Part shown: positions 7,601 to 15,349 of the stretch, piece by piece
Position numbering within the stretch: the stretch's first letter is position 1
Layout of the letters: every line of letters begins with the position of its first letter
Source: Tychonema bourrellyi FEM_GT703
GTDB lineage: Bacteria; Cyanobacteriota; Cyanobacteriia; Cyanobacteriales; Microcoleaceae
NCBI RefSeq assembly: GCF_002412335.2
Contig: NZ_NXIB02000007.1
Location: 1 to 50,433 of the forward strand
Direction of reading: 5' to 3'
DNA: 50,433 nt
The notes under the pieces: model-generated
Database searches by the model: none
Told to the model about the DNA's origin: nothing
The model's input: the letters and a program-made list of their open reading frames with translations, nothing else
Position numbers and translations under genes: made by a program

Positions 7601-9556
7601 TTATTTGTTATTTACTTTTTCAATTTCAGCCTCTTTAACTTTCACATGATGGTTGTCATTGTGTACATTGTGTAATACCAATTCATCGTTCAACATCGGT
7701 GCAGAGATGGAAAAACCATTGCTAGCATGACTTTGAGATGCTGCTACTGCTGGAAATTTGCGCCGATTTCCCCACAATGCCCCGATCGCAAAAGTTAGAG
7801 ATGCGATCGCCATTCCTCCCCCTATTCCCGCCCACAAAGGCACGGGAGAACTGTTAAAACTAGCCTCTGTTGCTTTGGGAGTTACTTCCTTCTTGTCCTC
7901 AGTTTTTGACTGTTTGCTACCGCCCCGCAAAGATTGAGCGTAAAGTTGAGGTGCACGCTGAGTAACAATTAAATCTCCCTCAAACAAACCGCTCTTAATT
8001 TCTACTAAATCCCCGGAACTTTGACCGAGTGCGACTTCCATAGCTTGAAACGCATCGCCGTTTTTGACATAAACTAACTGTTTGCCGCTTGCTTCTACAA
8101 CTGCGGAAACAGGAATTGCCAAAATATTTGTTGCAGTTTTGTCGGTGAAGATTTCCAACTCGGCAAACATTCCCGGCTTTAAAATTCTCTCAGGATTATC
8201 TAATAAAGCTTTTACCGGCACAGCGCGGGTTTCCCCTTCTACTATCGAGCCAATGAAGCTAATTTTTCCCCGGAAAGTACGGTTTGGCAAACTAGCAATT
8301 TTCACGGTTAATTCCTGACCATTTTTGACCAGATTCAAGTCTTTTTCATAAATATTTGCTGTGGCAAAAACGCTGCTATCGTTTAATATGCTCATCAGCG
8401 GTTTTTCAGCCGAGTTGACTGATTCGCCTGGTGTGATTTCGCGATCGGCTACAGTGCCTGCAATGGGAGCGACTACGGTGACAAGTCCTTTATCGTTGGC
8501 GGCAATTCCTAGTTGTTGCAGCCGCGCTTCATAAGCTGAACTGCTAAGACGAATCCGGGACTGAGCTACTTCTAACGCGGCTTTAGCCCGTTTGAGTTGA
8601 GCCTCGGCTTCTAACACTTCCCGACGGCTTAAAGCTTTGGTAAGTTGAGCTTTTGCTTCGGCAACTTTGCCTTGAGAATCGCGCAATTCCCGCAGCGGCA
8701 GATCTACTTCGGCTTGTCTTATTTCGGTTTCGGCTTTGACAACTTCAGGACGGCTTTTTGCCTTAGCAACAGTGGCTTTTGCTTCTGCGAAATGAGCTTG
8801 CGATTCCAGCATTGTCCGCCGCGCGATCGCCCCTGATGCCACTAATTCTTGGTCGCGATCGAACTGTTCTTTCGCAACAGTTAATTCGGTTTCTGCCCGC
8901 GCTATTTCGGCTTGCGATATCTCAACCTGACGCTGATAGTTTTCTTTAGCAACTTTCACGACTGAACGATTATTTACTAATTGTTGTTCTTGTTCGTATT
9001 GCTGAGTTACCGCTGTCAGTTGGGTTTTGGCTTGGGCAATTTCGGCTGCGGATATTTGAAGTTGGCGATCGTAATTTTCTTGAGCTAACTTAAAGTCAGC
9101 CTGCGCCTGTTGCAAATTGCCTTCAGCTTCGGCTCGTTTTGAAACAGATTCAACGCGCAATTGACCTAATTCCGAACTAGATAAAACAGCAAGAGTTTGA
9201 CCTTTGGAAACTTTGTCCCCAGGCTTTACTAACAACTCTACCACCGTACCGCTGACAGGAGCCCGAACTTCTACTTTTTGATTGGGCAGAGTTTCAATTT
9301 GTCCGGTAGTTTTAATACCCACAGCCAATCGCTGAGCTCTCACAGGTTCAACTTTAATTCCGATCCGCTTCGATGTTTCAGCATCAACAGAAATAGCAGC
9401 AGGAATTTGAGTTGTTTCGCCACTTTGGTGAAATTCATCTCCGTGTCCCGCGTGGGCGAAAACAGCGGTGGGAGAAGTCAACAAAATCAGGCTTAACAAA
9501 GTTCCATAACCACTGCTAATAATTGCGGCAAATTGAGCAGATTTGTGAAATATCAT
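7601..9556 (-). CDS. cusB: CusB/CzcB-type RND periplasmic adaptor
   Basis: Membrane-fusion subunit linking the RND pump to an outer-membrane channel (651 aa from ATG 9556). After a signal peptide ending near VFAHAGHGDEFH comes a metal-site-like His/Asp/Glu cluster, then a lipoyl/barrel-sandwich half (VEVRAPVSGTVVELLVKPGDKV). A very long coiled-coil hairpin follows (about 130-350, rich in Glu/Ala/Gln/Lys with repeated QAEIA/AETEL), then the second lipoyl half (VVAPIAGTVADREITPGE) and beta-barrel domain. A late hydrophobic helix (IGGGMAIASLTFAIGAL) suggests a C-terminal membrane anchor, unusual for this family. AAGGA lies 11 bp before ATG 9556; GTG 9592 and ATG 9565 are alternatives. A CopR-like direct repeat lies at 9731-9748. 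Confidence 0.85.
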   Translation of the reverse strand: MIFHKSAQFAAIISSGYGTLLSLILLTSPTAVFAHAGHGDEFHQSGETTQIPAAISVDAETSKRIGIKVEPVRAQRLAVGIKTTGQIETLPNQKVEVRAPVSGTVVELLVKPGDKVSKGQTLAVLSSSELGQLRVESVSKRAEAEGNLQQAQADFKLAQENYDRQLQISAAEIAQAKTQLTAVTQQYEQEQQLVNNRSVVKVAKENYQRQVEISQAEIARAETELTVAKEQFDRDQELVASGAIARRTMLESQAHFAEAKATVAKAKSRPEVVKAETEIRQAEVDLPLRELRDSQGKVAEAKAQLTKALSRREVLEAEAQLKRAKAALEVAQSRIRLSSSAYEARLQQLGIAANDKGLVTVVAPIAGTVADREITPGESVNSAEKPLMSILNDSSVFATANIYEKDLNLVKNGQELTVKIASLPNRTFRGKISFIGSIVEGETRAVPVKALLDNPERILKPGMFAELEIFTDKTATNILAIPVSAVVEASGKQLVYVKNGDAFQAMEVALGQSSGDLVEIKSGLFEGDLIVTQRAPQLYAQSLRGGSKQSKTEDKKEVTPKATEASFNSSPVPLWAGIGGGMAIASLTFAIGALWGNRRKFPAVAASQSHASNGFSISAPMLNDELVLHNVHNDNHHVKVKEAEIEKVNNK

Positions 9557-9730
9557 CGTTGGCATTGTCCTTGAAATCAGGTTGAGTGCCACAGGTTTAG
9601 CGGTTGGTATTTTGCCAAGGTAAGTCAGCTCAATTAACTGGAGCTACTTATTAGCATTTTCCAAGAAGTGACTGCTAAGCAATGACCCAGAGCTAGAAAT
9701 GCTCTACTCAACCTAGTATTTCACTGCCAA

Positions 9731-9748
9731 ATGAAATTAGGATGAAAT
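9731..9748. promoter_or_regulatory. Direct-repeat response-regulator site upstream of cusB
   Basis: ATGAAAT-TAGG-ATGAAAT, the same 18-bp sequence as at 11,049-11,066 and nearly the same as at 136-153. It lies about 175 bp before the chosen cusB start and 4 bp beyond the stop of the small upstream gene. A possible -10 (TACTAG) follows on the minus strand, but no convincing -35 was found. Confidence 0.6.
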
Positions 9749-9754
9749 TTCGCC

Positions 9755-9952
9755 TCAGCAGCCCAGATGCCCACCAGCTTCTAAAATACGAAGATAAGTT
9801 TCGCCTAATGACAAGCGATTTTGCTGTAGATTTTTTTCCGGTTTTTTTATCTCTGCTCGCGCTGCAATTTCCTTTGTCAATGCGCTCACTACCTCATCTA
9901 CGGCTGCATTTGATTTATCAGTTGTGGTTAATTCCAAGCTGTTCAAGATCAT
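9755..9952 (-). CDS. Small protein of unknown function upstream of cusB
   Basis: A possible 65-aa protein, mostly charged and helical (DEVVSALTKEIAARAEIKKPEK), with no signal peptide or recognisable domain. In its favour: a purine-rich GGGAGTAGGG ribosome-binding region just before the ATG, a composition unlike the overlapping plus-strand frame, and a position on the same strand as cusB with the regulator site directly after its stop. The conserved ending GETYLRILEAGGHLGC resembles nothing I recognise. It may be a real accessory gene or a spurious frame. Confidence 0.4.
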   Translation of the reverse strand: MILNSLELTTTDKSNAAVDEVVSALTKEIAARAEIKKPEKNLQQNRLSLGETYLRILEAGGHLGC

Positions 9953-9989
9953 GACCCTACTCCCTCTATATAGCTTTTTGCTGAGCTAC

Positions 9990-10070
9990 CTACTACTTTA
10001 GACGTGGGCGGCTCAACTGTCAAGAGTATTTTTACGTCACTTCTACTACTTTAGATGTAGGGCGGCTCAA
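9990..10070. repeat. Pair of 26-28-bp direct repeats in the 340-bp gene-poor stretch
   Basis: CTACTACTTTAGACGTGGGC plus GGCTCAA (9990-10,015) and CTACTACTTTAGATGTAGGGC plus GGCTCAA (10,043-10,070) are near-identical and 53 bp apart. The second contains CTAC-N7-GTAG symmetry. They lie upstream of the 65-aa gene and downstream of a DUF305 fragment. The meaning is unknown: paired operators or a decayed repeat. Confidence 0.6.
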
Positions 10071-10144
10071 TTATCTACAGTGTAGGTACTCTCAGGAAAC
10101 TGAGGTGGAGTCAGCCAAATGCTGACAGCCACATTCGAGCTACA

Positions 10145-10228
10145 TTACTTTGTATACCAAAGTTGTCGCCACTTTTTAATTTGCTGAATTTCTTGCTTTT
10201 GTGAAGCAAGTATTTTCGGAACTCTTGA
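10145..10228 (-). pseudogene. DUF305 C-terminal fragment (decayed duplicate of the CopM-like gene)
   Basis: The minus strand encodes KILASQKQEIQQIKKWRQLW plus YTK and a stop, matching the end of the adjacent DUF305 gene (TSQKQEIQQMKEWRKTWYKQ and stop). No start codon or upstream DUF305 sequence remains in frame. It lies 62 bp after the intact gene's stop. This looks like the 3' remnant of a tandem duplicate. Confidence 0.8.
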
Positions 10229-10290
10229 GCTACTGTGATAAATGTCACTCATTTTCGTGATTTGGTCACGTTTTGTGGATGTGAGCTAAA

Positions 10291-10998
10291 TTACTGTTTG
10301 TACCAAGTTTTACGCCACTCTTTCATTTGCTGAATTTCTTGTTTTTGCGAAGTCAGAATTTCTTGAGACAATTTCTTCATTTCCGGTCGTTTCGACTTCT
10401 TCAAAGCATCTTCAGCCATCACTAAAGCTCCTTCGTGGTGAGGAATCATCGCATTAATAAAACGCAAATCAAACTGATTGTCAGCAGCACCTAAATCCAT
10501 GCTCATCATCATACTTTGCATCTGTTCGGGTGTCATTGCCATCATGTGACCCATTTGAGCATGATAAGCCATCGGTGTATTGTCGGCTTTGGCATACCAA
10601 GTTTTTCGCCACTCTTTCATTTGACTAATTTCGCGTTTCTGAGCGGCAATTATGTTAGTGGCAAGTTTTTTCATTTCCGGGCGTTTGGATTTATTCAGCA
10701 CATCTTGAGCCATGTTTACAGCACCTTGATGATGAACTGTCATCCCATCAATAAATCGCAAATCATAATTGGCATCTGCGGGGCCTAAGTCCATTGACAT
10801 ACTGTGATTCATGCCAGCCATGCCGCCGCCTTGTGCCACATCTTGCTTGTTATTCGCTTCGGTTGCTGCGGTAATATTTGGGGCTTGAGTTTGACTTAAA
10901 GGAGCTTTTGAACAAGCTGCTAGCACTCCGCTGGTTAGGGCTGCTGTGCAGGTGAATGTCAGCGCTGCAAAGCCTGTTTTTAATGAGATTGGTTTCAT
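10291..10998 (-). CDS. Two-domain DUF305 lipoprotein, CopM-like copper-binding protein
   Basis: A 235-aa protein with a lipoprotein signal (LAAC, Cys29) and two DUF305 domains, about residues 70-140 and 165-235. Each has a Met-rich entry (MNHSMSMDLG; HAQMGHMMAM...MMSMDLG), the family core DLRFI(D/N)xM, and the HHQGA / HHEGA motif, then ends in an MKEWRKTWY block. The clustered Met and His residues suit Cu(I)/Ag(I). CopM of Synechocystis is a DUF305 protein that binds copper outside the cytoplasm and is induced by CopRS (recalled). It has its own promoter with the direct repeat over the -35, back to back with atx1-pacS. A 3' fragment of a second copy lies just downstream. Confidence 0.85.
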   Translation of the reverse strand: MKPISLKTGFAALTFTCTAALTSGVLAACSKAPLSQTQAPNITAATEANNKQDVAQGGGMAGMNHSMSMDLGPADANYDLRFIDGMTVHHQGAVNMAQDVLNKSKRPEMKKLATNIIAAQKREISQMKEWRKTWYAKADNTPMAYHAQMGHMMAMTPEQMQSMMMSMDLGAADNQFDLRFINAMIPHHEGALVMAEDALKKSKRPEMKKLSQEILTSQKQEIQQMKEWRKTWYKQ

Positions 10999-11022
10999 AG
11001 ATTTTAGAGCATTAAAATTGGT

Positions 11023-11066
11023 ATTTATATTCAGCTTGTCATGGAGATATGAAATTAGGATGAAAT
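11023..11066 (-). promoter_or_regulatory. Promoter of the CopM-like gene with overlapping CopR-like direct repeat
   Basis: On the minus strand ATTTCAT-CCTA-ATTTCAT (11,049-11,066) is followed after about 19 bp by TATAAAT (11,023-11,029), a good -10. The second heptamer stands where a -35 would be and no consensus -35 is present, the arrangement of an activator-dependent promoter. Transcription would start near 11,016, about 18 bp before the ATG. Confidence 0.6.
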
Positions 11067-11101
11067 TTACGATAATCTAAAATCTAAAATCTAAAATCGA
11101 C

Positions 11102-11133
11102 TTGACTCTCCTGCTAACTGGAGACTGTATAAT
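11102..11133 (+). promoter_or_regulatory. MerR-family-type promoter/operator for atx1-pacS
   Basis: TTGACT (11,102-11,107) and a perfect TATAAT (11,128-11,133) are separated by 20 bp instead of 17. Inside lies an inverted repeat, ACTCTCC (11,105-11,111) and GGAGACT (11,120-11,126), matching at 6 of 7 paired positions with 8 bp between the arms. An over-long spacer filled by an inverted repeat is the signature of MerR-family metal regulators (CueR, ZntR, PbrR). No MerR gene is in the window. Confidence 0.7.
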
Positions 11134-11182
11134 GAAATTAATTCATTGATAAAGCAGAGTAGTTTCTGCTGAGGTTAAACTT

Positions 11183-11377
11183 ATGACTCTACAATTGAAA
11201 GTTCCCAAAATGGCTTGTTCGGCTTGTGCAAATACGATCGCACAAGCAGTCAAAACCCTCGATCCAGCAGCCGCAGTTGAGGCCGATCTCAAGACAAAAT
11301 TGGTCAACATTCAAACTGTGAAGCCGGAAAGTGAAGTCAAATTTGCGATCGCATCTGCTGGCTATCCAGTCGCTTGA
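11183..11377 (+). CDS. atx1: Atx1-type copper chaperone
   Basis: A 64-aa soluble heavy-metal-associated (HMA) domain. The Cu(I) site is MACSAC (residues 11-16), placed in the first loop as in all Atx1/CopZ proteins. The rest keeps the beta-alpha-beta-beta-alpha-beta pattern. The C-terminal loop, which carries a His in Synechocystis Atx1, reads AGYPVA here, so the tuning residue is Tyr. It should carry cytosolic Cu(I) to PacS, whose gene starts 46 bp downstream. The pair sits behind the MerR-type promoter. Family call is firm. Confidence 0.85.
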   Translation: MTLQLKVPKMACSACANTIAQAVKTLDPAAAVEADLKTKLVNIQTVKPESEVKFAIASAGYPVA

Positions 11378-11423
11378 AGGCAGAATATTGCCAATTCCCA
11401 AATCCCTATTCCAGAGTGCATAT

Positions 11424-13679
11424 ATGGACAATCTCACACTCAAACTCCAAGGCATGAGTTGCGCTTCCTGTGCCTCTTCCATTGAACAAGCAATTAAATC
11501 TGTTCCCGGCGTAATTGAGTGCAATGTCAACTTTGGCATGGAACAAGCAAGCATCCAATACGACTCCCAGACAACTAGCTTAGCAACAATTCAAGAGGCT
11601 GTAGATGCAGCGGGATACAAAGCTTTGCCGCTTCCAGAAATGGCTGCGGATGAGGATGATAGCGATCGCAAAAATCGCAAATCCGAATCTCAAAACTTGC
11701 AGCGGAAACTCTGGACAGCAGGTATCATCAGCATCCTGCTAGTTGTTGGTGGTATTCCGGCGATGACTGGCCTGCACCTGCCATTTATTCCCGCGTGGCT
11801 GCACAATTTTTGGCTGCAATTAGTGTTAACAGCACCAGTACAATTTTGGTGCGGTAAATCGTTTTATACAGGAGCTTGGAAAGCGTTAAAACGCCGTCTA
11901 GCAACAATGGATACCCTGATTGCTTTGGGTACAAGTTCTGCTTACTTTTATTCTGTATTTGTGACACTTTTCCCCAGTTTTTTCATAGCTAATGGTTTGA
12001 TACCCAGTGTTTATTATGAAGTATCATCTAGTGTTGTTGCCTTAATTTTGTTGGGAAAAACCTTAGAAAATCGGGCGAAGGGAGAGACTTCGGAGGCAAT
12101 TCGGAAACTCATGGGTTTGCAGGCGAAAACGGCTCGAATTCTTCGCAACGGCCAAGAGTTGGAAGTGCCCTTAGCCCAAGTGGAAATTGGCGATGTTGTG
12201 CAGGTGCGGCCCGGCGAACAAATTCCCGTTGATGGAGAGGTGATTGAAGGCTATTCAACAATAGATGAAGCAATGGTAACTGGGGAAAGTTTGCCAGTCA
12301 AAAAGCAAATTGGCGACGAAGTTATCGGATCGACAATTAACAAAATGGGCAGCTTTAAGTTTCGTACTACTAGGATTGGCAAAGATACATTTTTAGCTCA
12401 AATTGTCAAGATGGTGCAGGATGCCCAGGGGTCGAAGGCACCGATTCAAAAGTTGGCAGATGAGGTGACAGGTTGGTTTGTTCCCGCAGTAATTGCCGTG
12501 GCTTTAGCTACTTTTATCATCTGGTTTAATGCGACGGGAAACTTGACTTTAGCGACGGTAACAATGGTGGAAGTCCTGATTATTGCCTGTCCCTGCGCTT
12601 TGGGTTTGGCGACTCCGACTGCGGTGATGGTTGGCACGGGCAAAGGTGCAGAAAATGGCATTTTAATTAAAGGAGCTGAGAGTTTAGAATTGGCTCATAA
12701 AATTCAGGTGATTGTGTTAGATAAAACCGGAACTCTCACGGAAGGCAAACCGACTGTCACTGATTTTGTCACAATTAAAGGAACGGCAAATAGTAATGAG
12801 TTACAACTGCTAAAATTGGCTGCGTCTGTTGAGAGAAATTCGGAGCATCCTTTGGGGGAAGCTGTTGTGAGATATGCTCAATCTCAAGAGGTTAGTTTAA
12901 CAGATGTTCAGGATTTTGAGGCCGTAGCAGGAAGTGGTGTGCGCGGGGTTGTAGGCGGAAAGTCGATCGCCCTGGGAACGCTGAGGTGGATGCAGGAACT
13001 AGGTTTTGATACTGAATATCTGGAACTGCGCGCGAGAGCTTGGGAATCTGCCAGCAAAACGGTGGTTTGGATGGCCTCCGAGGGGAAAATTGAGGCTATT
13101 TTGGGCATTGCGGATGCCCTGAAACCGTCGTCAGCGCAGGCGGTGCTCGCACTACAAAAACTCGGTTTAGAGGTGGTGATGCTGACAGGAGACAATCGCA
13201 CGACTGCGGAGTCGATCGCCCATTCTGCTGGGATCGATCGCGTTTTTGCAGAAGTTAGACCAGACCAAAAAGTAGCTCAAATCCAAGCACTGCAAGCACA
13301 AGGCAAGATTGTAGCGATGGTGGGAGATGGGATTAATGATGCTCCCGCTTTGGCCATAGCAGATGTCGGAATTGCGATCGGTACAGGGACTGATATTGCG
13401 ATCGCAGCCAGCGACATTACCCTAATTTCTGGAGACTTGCAAGGCATAGTTACAGCCATTCAACTGTCGCGCGCCACCATGCGGAACATCCGCGAAAATC
13501 TATTTTTTGCCTTTATTTACAACATCGCTGGAATACCCATCGCAGCGGGCATTCTGTACCCAATGTTTGGCTGGCTGCTCAATCCAATTATCGCGGGTGG
13601 AGCAATGGCTTTTAGTTCAGTTTCCGTACTGACTAATGCTTTGCGATTGCGTAATTTTAAACCAAAACATATTGCCTAA
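11424..13679 (+). CDS. pacS: Cu(I)-transporting P1B-type ATPase, PacS-like
   Basis: A 751-aa membrane ATPase that exports Cu(I) using ATP. I start at ATG 11,424 (MDNLTLKLQGMSCASC). The open frame continues 31 codons upstream into the atx1 gene, but that part is not HMA-like. Domains in order: N-terminal HMA domain (Cys13, Cys16), a membrane pair, actuator loop with TGES, the metal-binding CPC motif in IIACPCALGLATP, phosphorylation motif DKTGTLTEG, SEHPLG in the nucleotide domain, the GDGINDAPA hinge, and C-terminal helices. The closing FFAFIYNIAGIPIAAGILYP segment closely resembles Synechococcus PacS from memory, which favours PacS over CtaA. It is coexpressed with atx1. In cyanobacteria PacS works in thylakoids for plastocyanin supply and copper tolerance; here the context is detoxification. 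Confidence 0.88.
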   Translation: MDNLTLKLQGMSCASCASSIEQAIKSVPGVIECNVNFGMEQASIQYDSQTTSLATIQEAVDAAGYKALPLPEMAADEDDSDRKNRKSESQNLQRKLWTAGIISILLVVGGIPAMTGLHLPFIPAWLHNFWLQLVLTAPVQFWCGKSFYTGAWKALKRRLATMDTLIALGTSSAYFYSVFVTLFPSFFIANGLIPSVYYEVSSSVVALILLGKTLENRAKGETSEAIRKLMGLQAKTARILRNGQELEVPLAQVEIGDVVQVRPGEQIPVDGEVIEGYSTIDEAMVTGESLPVKKQIGDEVIGSTINKMGSFKFRTTRIGKDTFLAQIVKMVQDAQGSKAPIQKLADEVTGWFVPAVIAVALATFIIWFNATGNLTLATVTMVEVLIIACPCALGLATPTAVMVGTGKGAENGILIKGAESLELAHKIQVIVLDKTGTLTEGKPTVTDFVTIKGTANSNELQLLKLAASVERNSEHPLGEAVVRYAQSQEVSLTDVQDFEAVAGSGVRGVVGGKSIALGTLRWMQELGFDTEYLELRARAWESASKTVVWMASEGKIEAILGIADALKPSSAQAVLALQKLGLEVVMLTGDNRTTAESIAHSAGIDRVFAEVRPDQKVAQIQALQAQGKIVAMVGDGINDAPALAIADVGIAIGTGTDIAIAASDITLISGDLQGIVTAIQLSRATMRNIRENLFFAFIYNIAGIPIAAGILYPMFGWLLNPIIAGGAMAFSSVSVLTNALRLRNFKPKHIA

Positions 13680-13698
13680 ATCAGGAGAAATAAGATAA

Positions 13699-13935
13699 AT
13701 GTTGCACCACCGTCAAACTGCCCTATCCCTCGGAAGTTTAGGAATCATGCTCGGAATTGCATCGGGAGTTCGAGCAAATCAAATATCAATCCATCCTGCA
13801 AATTCTACCGCTCAATTTCGGCATATAGAACAGCCGTTAAATTTAAAAATTGGCGTAACAGCAGGCGGATTAACATTAATTGGTTTAGAACTATGGTGGT
13901 TTTTGTTCAGTAAAAATAAAGCTAAAAGCAGGTAA
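13699..13935 (+). CDS. Small membrane protein following pacS
   Basis: A 78-aa protein with an N-terminal hydrophobic signal-like segment (about 8-25), a short exported stretch, and a C-terminal helix LKIGVTAGGLTLIGLELWWF followed by basic residues. It begins 19 bp after the pacS stop, with AGGAG about 12 bp upstream of its ATG, so it is very likely cotranscribed. I recall the same IGVT.GGL.LIGLELWWFLFSK helix as the N-terminal anchor of cyanobacterial cupredoxin-domain proteins, so this may be a shortened version without its copper domain. That link is from memory only; no copper ligands are visible here. Confidence 0.65.
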   Translation: MLHHRQTALSLGSLGIMLGIASGVRANQISIHPANSTAQFRHIEQPLNLKIGVTAGGLTLIGLELWWFLFSKNKAKSR

Positions 13936-14009
13936 ACTGTGCCGACGCGGTTTTTTCCACCAAGAGATCGCTAAAATTGAAGAAAGCTTAAAAATTTGGA
14001 GTGAGCTAA

Positions 14010-14405
14010 ATGCAACTACTACACACAATGCTGCGAGTCGGAAACCTAGAAGAGTCTGTCAAATTTTACACTCAAGTGCTAGGGATGAAACTGCTGCGAC
14101 AAAAAGAATATCCAGATGGTAAATTCACCCTAGCTTTTGTCGGCTACGGCGAGGAATCCGACCATACAGTTTTGGAATTAACTTACAATTGGGGTGTCGA
14201 GAAGTACAATTTAGGGGATGCTTATGGCCATATTGCGATCGGCGTTGATGACATTTACGGTACTTGCAATGAAATCAAAACTCGTGGTGGTAAAGTTAGC
14301 CGCGAACCAGGCCCGATGAAACACGGTTCAACTGTCATTGCTTTTGTCGAAGATCCAGATGGATATAAAGTGGAATTAGTTCAACTGAAAAATCGATGCG
14401 ACTAA
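14010..14405 (+). CDS. gloA: Glyoxalase I (lactoylglutathione lyase)
   Basis: A 131-aa enzyme converting the methylglyoxal-glutathione hemithioacetal to S-lactoylglutathione in the cytosol. The sequence has the full paired betaalphabetabetabeta fold: [20 protein letters not shown] at the start, then ELTYNWG with the metal-ligand Glu, [10 protein letters not shown] with the ligand His, and [14 protein letters not shown] with the catalytic Glu. Length is typical for the Ni/Co type. It lies 74 bp after the small membrane protein on the same strand and is followed by a hairpin, so it may be a separate unit. Nothing ties it specifically to metal handling. Confidence 0.93.
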   Translation: MQLLHTMLRVGNLEESVKFYTQVLGMKLLRQKEYPDGKFTLAFVGYGEESDHTVLELTYNWGVEKYNLGDAYGHIAIGVDDIYGTCNEIKTRGGKVSREPGPMKHGSTVIAFVEDPDGYKVELVQLKNRCD

Positions 14406-14474
14406 CCGGGTTTCCCCTCGCTCTTTCAAACAAATAATCCAACTCAAAAATCAATCAAATCAACTAACAAGAAC

Positions 14475-14499
14475 GCGATCGCCTTATTGAGGGCGATCG
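14475..14499 (+). terminator. Hairpin between gloA and the convergent pentapeptide gene
   Basis: CGATCGCC (14,476-14,483) and GGCGATCG (14,492-14,499) form a perfect 8-bp stem with an 8-nt loop, about 70 bp after gloA. No strong T-run follows. A dispersed repeat fragment (GGGCATTGCCGTGTCC) comes next at 14,532. Confidence 0.45.
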
Positions 14500-14585
14500 T
14501 ACCCCTAAATATTCCTTAATTTAACACCAATGGGCATTGCCGTGTCCTAATTTCGGGTTATATTAATTCCGGCTTCTTCCTTCTG

Positions 14586-15329
14586 CTATAAAATACTGCC
14601 ATCAGGCATCGTTGTTTCTTTCAAATTAGCTTCGCTTAGATTAGCTCCTGCCAAATTTGCCCCTCTCAGATTTGCCCCCGTCAAATTCGCTCCTCTCAAG
14701 TCAACTTTGCCAAGATTTGCCCAACGTAAATCAGCGCTTTTCAAGTCTGCAAAACTAAGATTTGCCCGAAAAAGATAAGCTCCAGTTAGGTGAGCTTCCG
14801 TGAGATTAGCTTTATAGAAATTAGCAGCGTAAAAATGCGCCTCAATCAACTGTGCTTGACTGAGATTGGCTTGACTGAGATTAGCATTATTGAGGTTTGC
14901 CCCGATCGCATTAACACGACACATCACCGTACCGATTAAGCTAGCATCTGCTGAATCAGTCTGTTGGAGATTAGCACCGCTCATGTCCGCCCCAATCAAA
15001 TTTGCAAAGCTCAAGTCTGCTCCTCGGAAGTCAGCTTCCTGGAGGTTAGTTCCAGTTAAATTAGCTTTAACCAAGTTAGTTTCGAGCAGTTGGGCACACG
15101 CCAAATTTGCCAGACTCATATTAGCTTCGGCAAGGTTAGCTGCAATCAATTTAGCCTTAAATAAGTCGATTTTGAACAAATTAGATCGCCCAAGATTCGC
15201 ACCTCTGAGATTAGCTTCAGCCAGGTTAGCTTCACTCAGATCTGGTTCAATATTTGGGTGAAGATTTCTCCATTCAATCCATGTGACAGCACCCCGTTTC
15301 AGCAGCGCTAAATGCTCTTTATTTGCCAT
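14586..15329 (-). CDS. Pentapeptide-repeat protein
   Basis: A 247-aa protein made almost wholly of A(N/D)LXX pentapeptides from about residue 30 to 240, with a short N-terminal cap (MANKEHLALLKRGAVTWIEW...). Such repeats fold into a right-handed quadrilateral beta-helix. The cap sequence is common in cyanobacterial pentapeptide proteins of unknown role. One interruption occurs near the middle (QQTDSADASLIGTVMCRVNA). It lies 20 bp after ccmP on the same strand and may be cotranscribed. There is no signal peptide or attached enzyme domain, so the function is unknown. Confidence 0.85.
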   Translation of the reverse strand: MANKEHLALLKRGAVTWIEWRNLHPNIEPDLSEANLAEANLRGANLGRSNLFKIDLFKAKLIAANLAEANMSLANLACAQLLETNLVKANLTGTNLQEADFRGADLSFANLIGADMSGANLQQTDSADASLIGTVMCRVNAIGANLNNANLSQANLSQAQLIEAHFYAANFYKANLTEAHLTGAYLFRANLSFADLKSADLRWANLGKVDLRGANLTGANLRGANLAGANLSEANLKETTMPDGSIL

Positions 15330-15349
15330 AATTCCGTCTCCTTGAATGG

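Noticed and set aside
9742..9954. 70-aa plus-strand frame opposite the 65-aa frame
   Set aside because: It starts inside the regulator site and its composition looks like a shadow. The minus-strand frame has the better ribosome-binding site.
11331..11423. N-terminal extension of PacS overlapping atx1
   Set aside because: The 31 residues overlap the chaperone's coding end and are unlike a P-type ATPase N-terminus; the HMA domain starts right after ATG 11,424.
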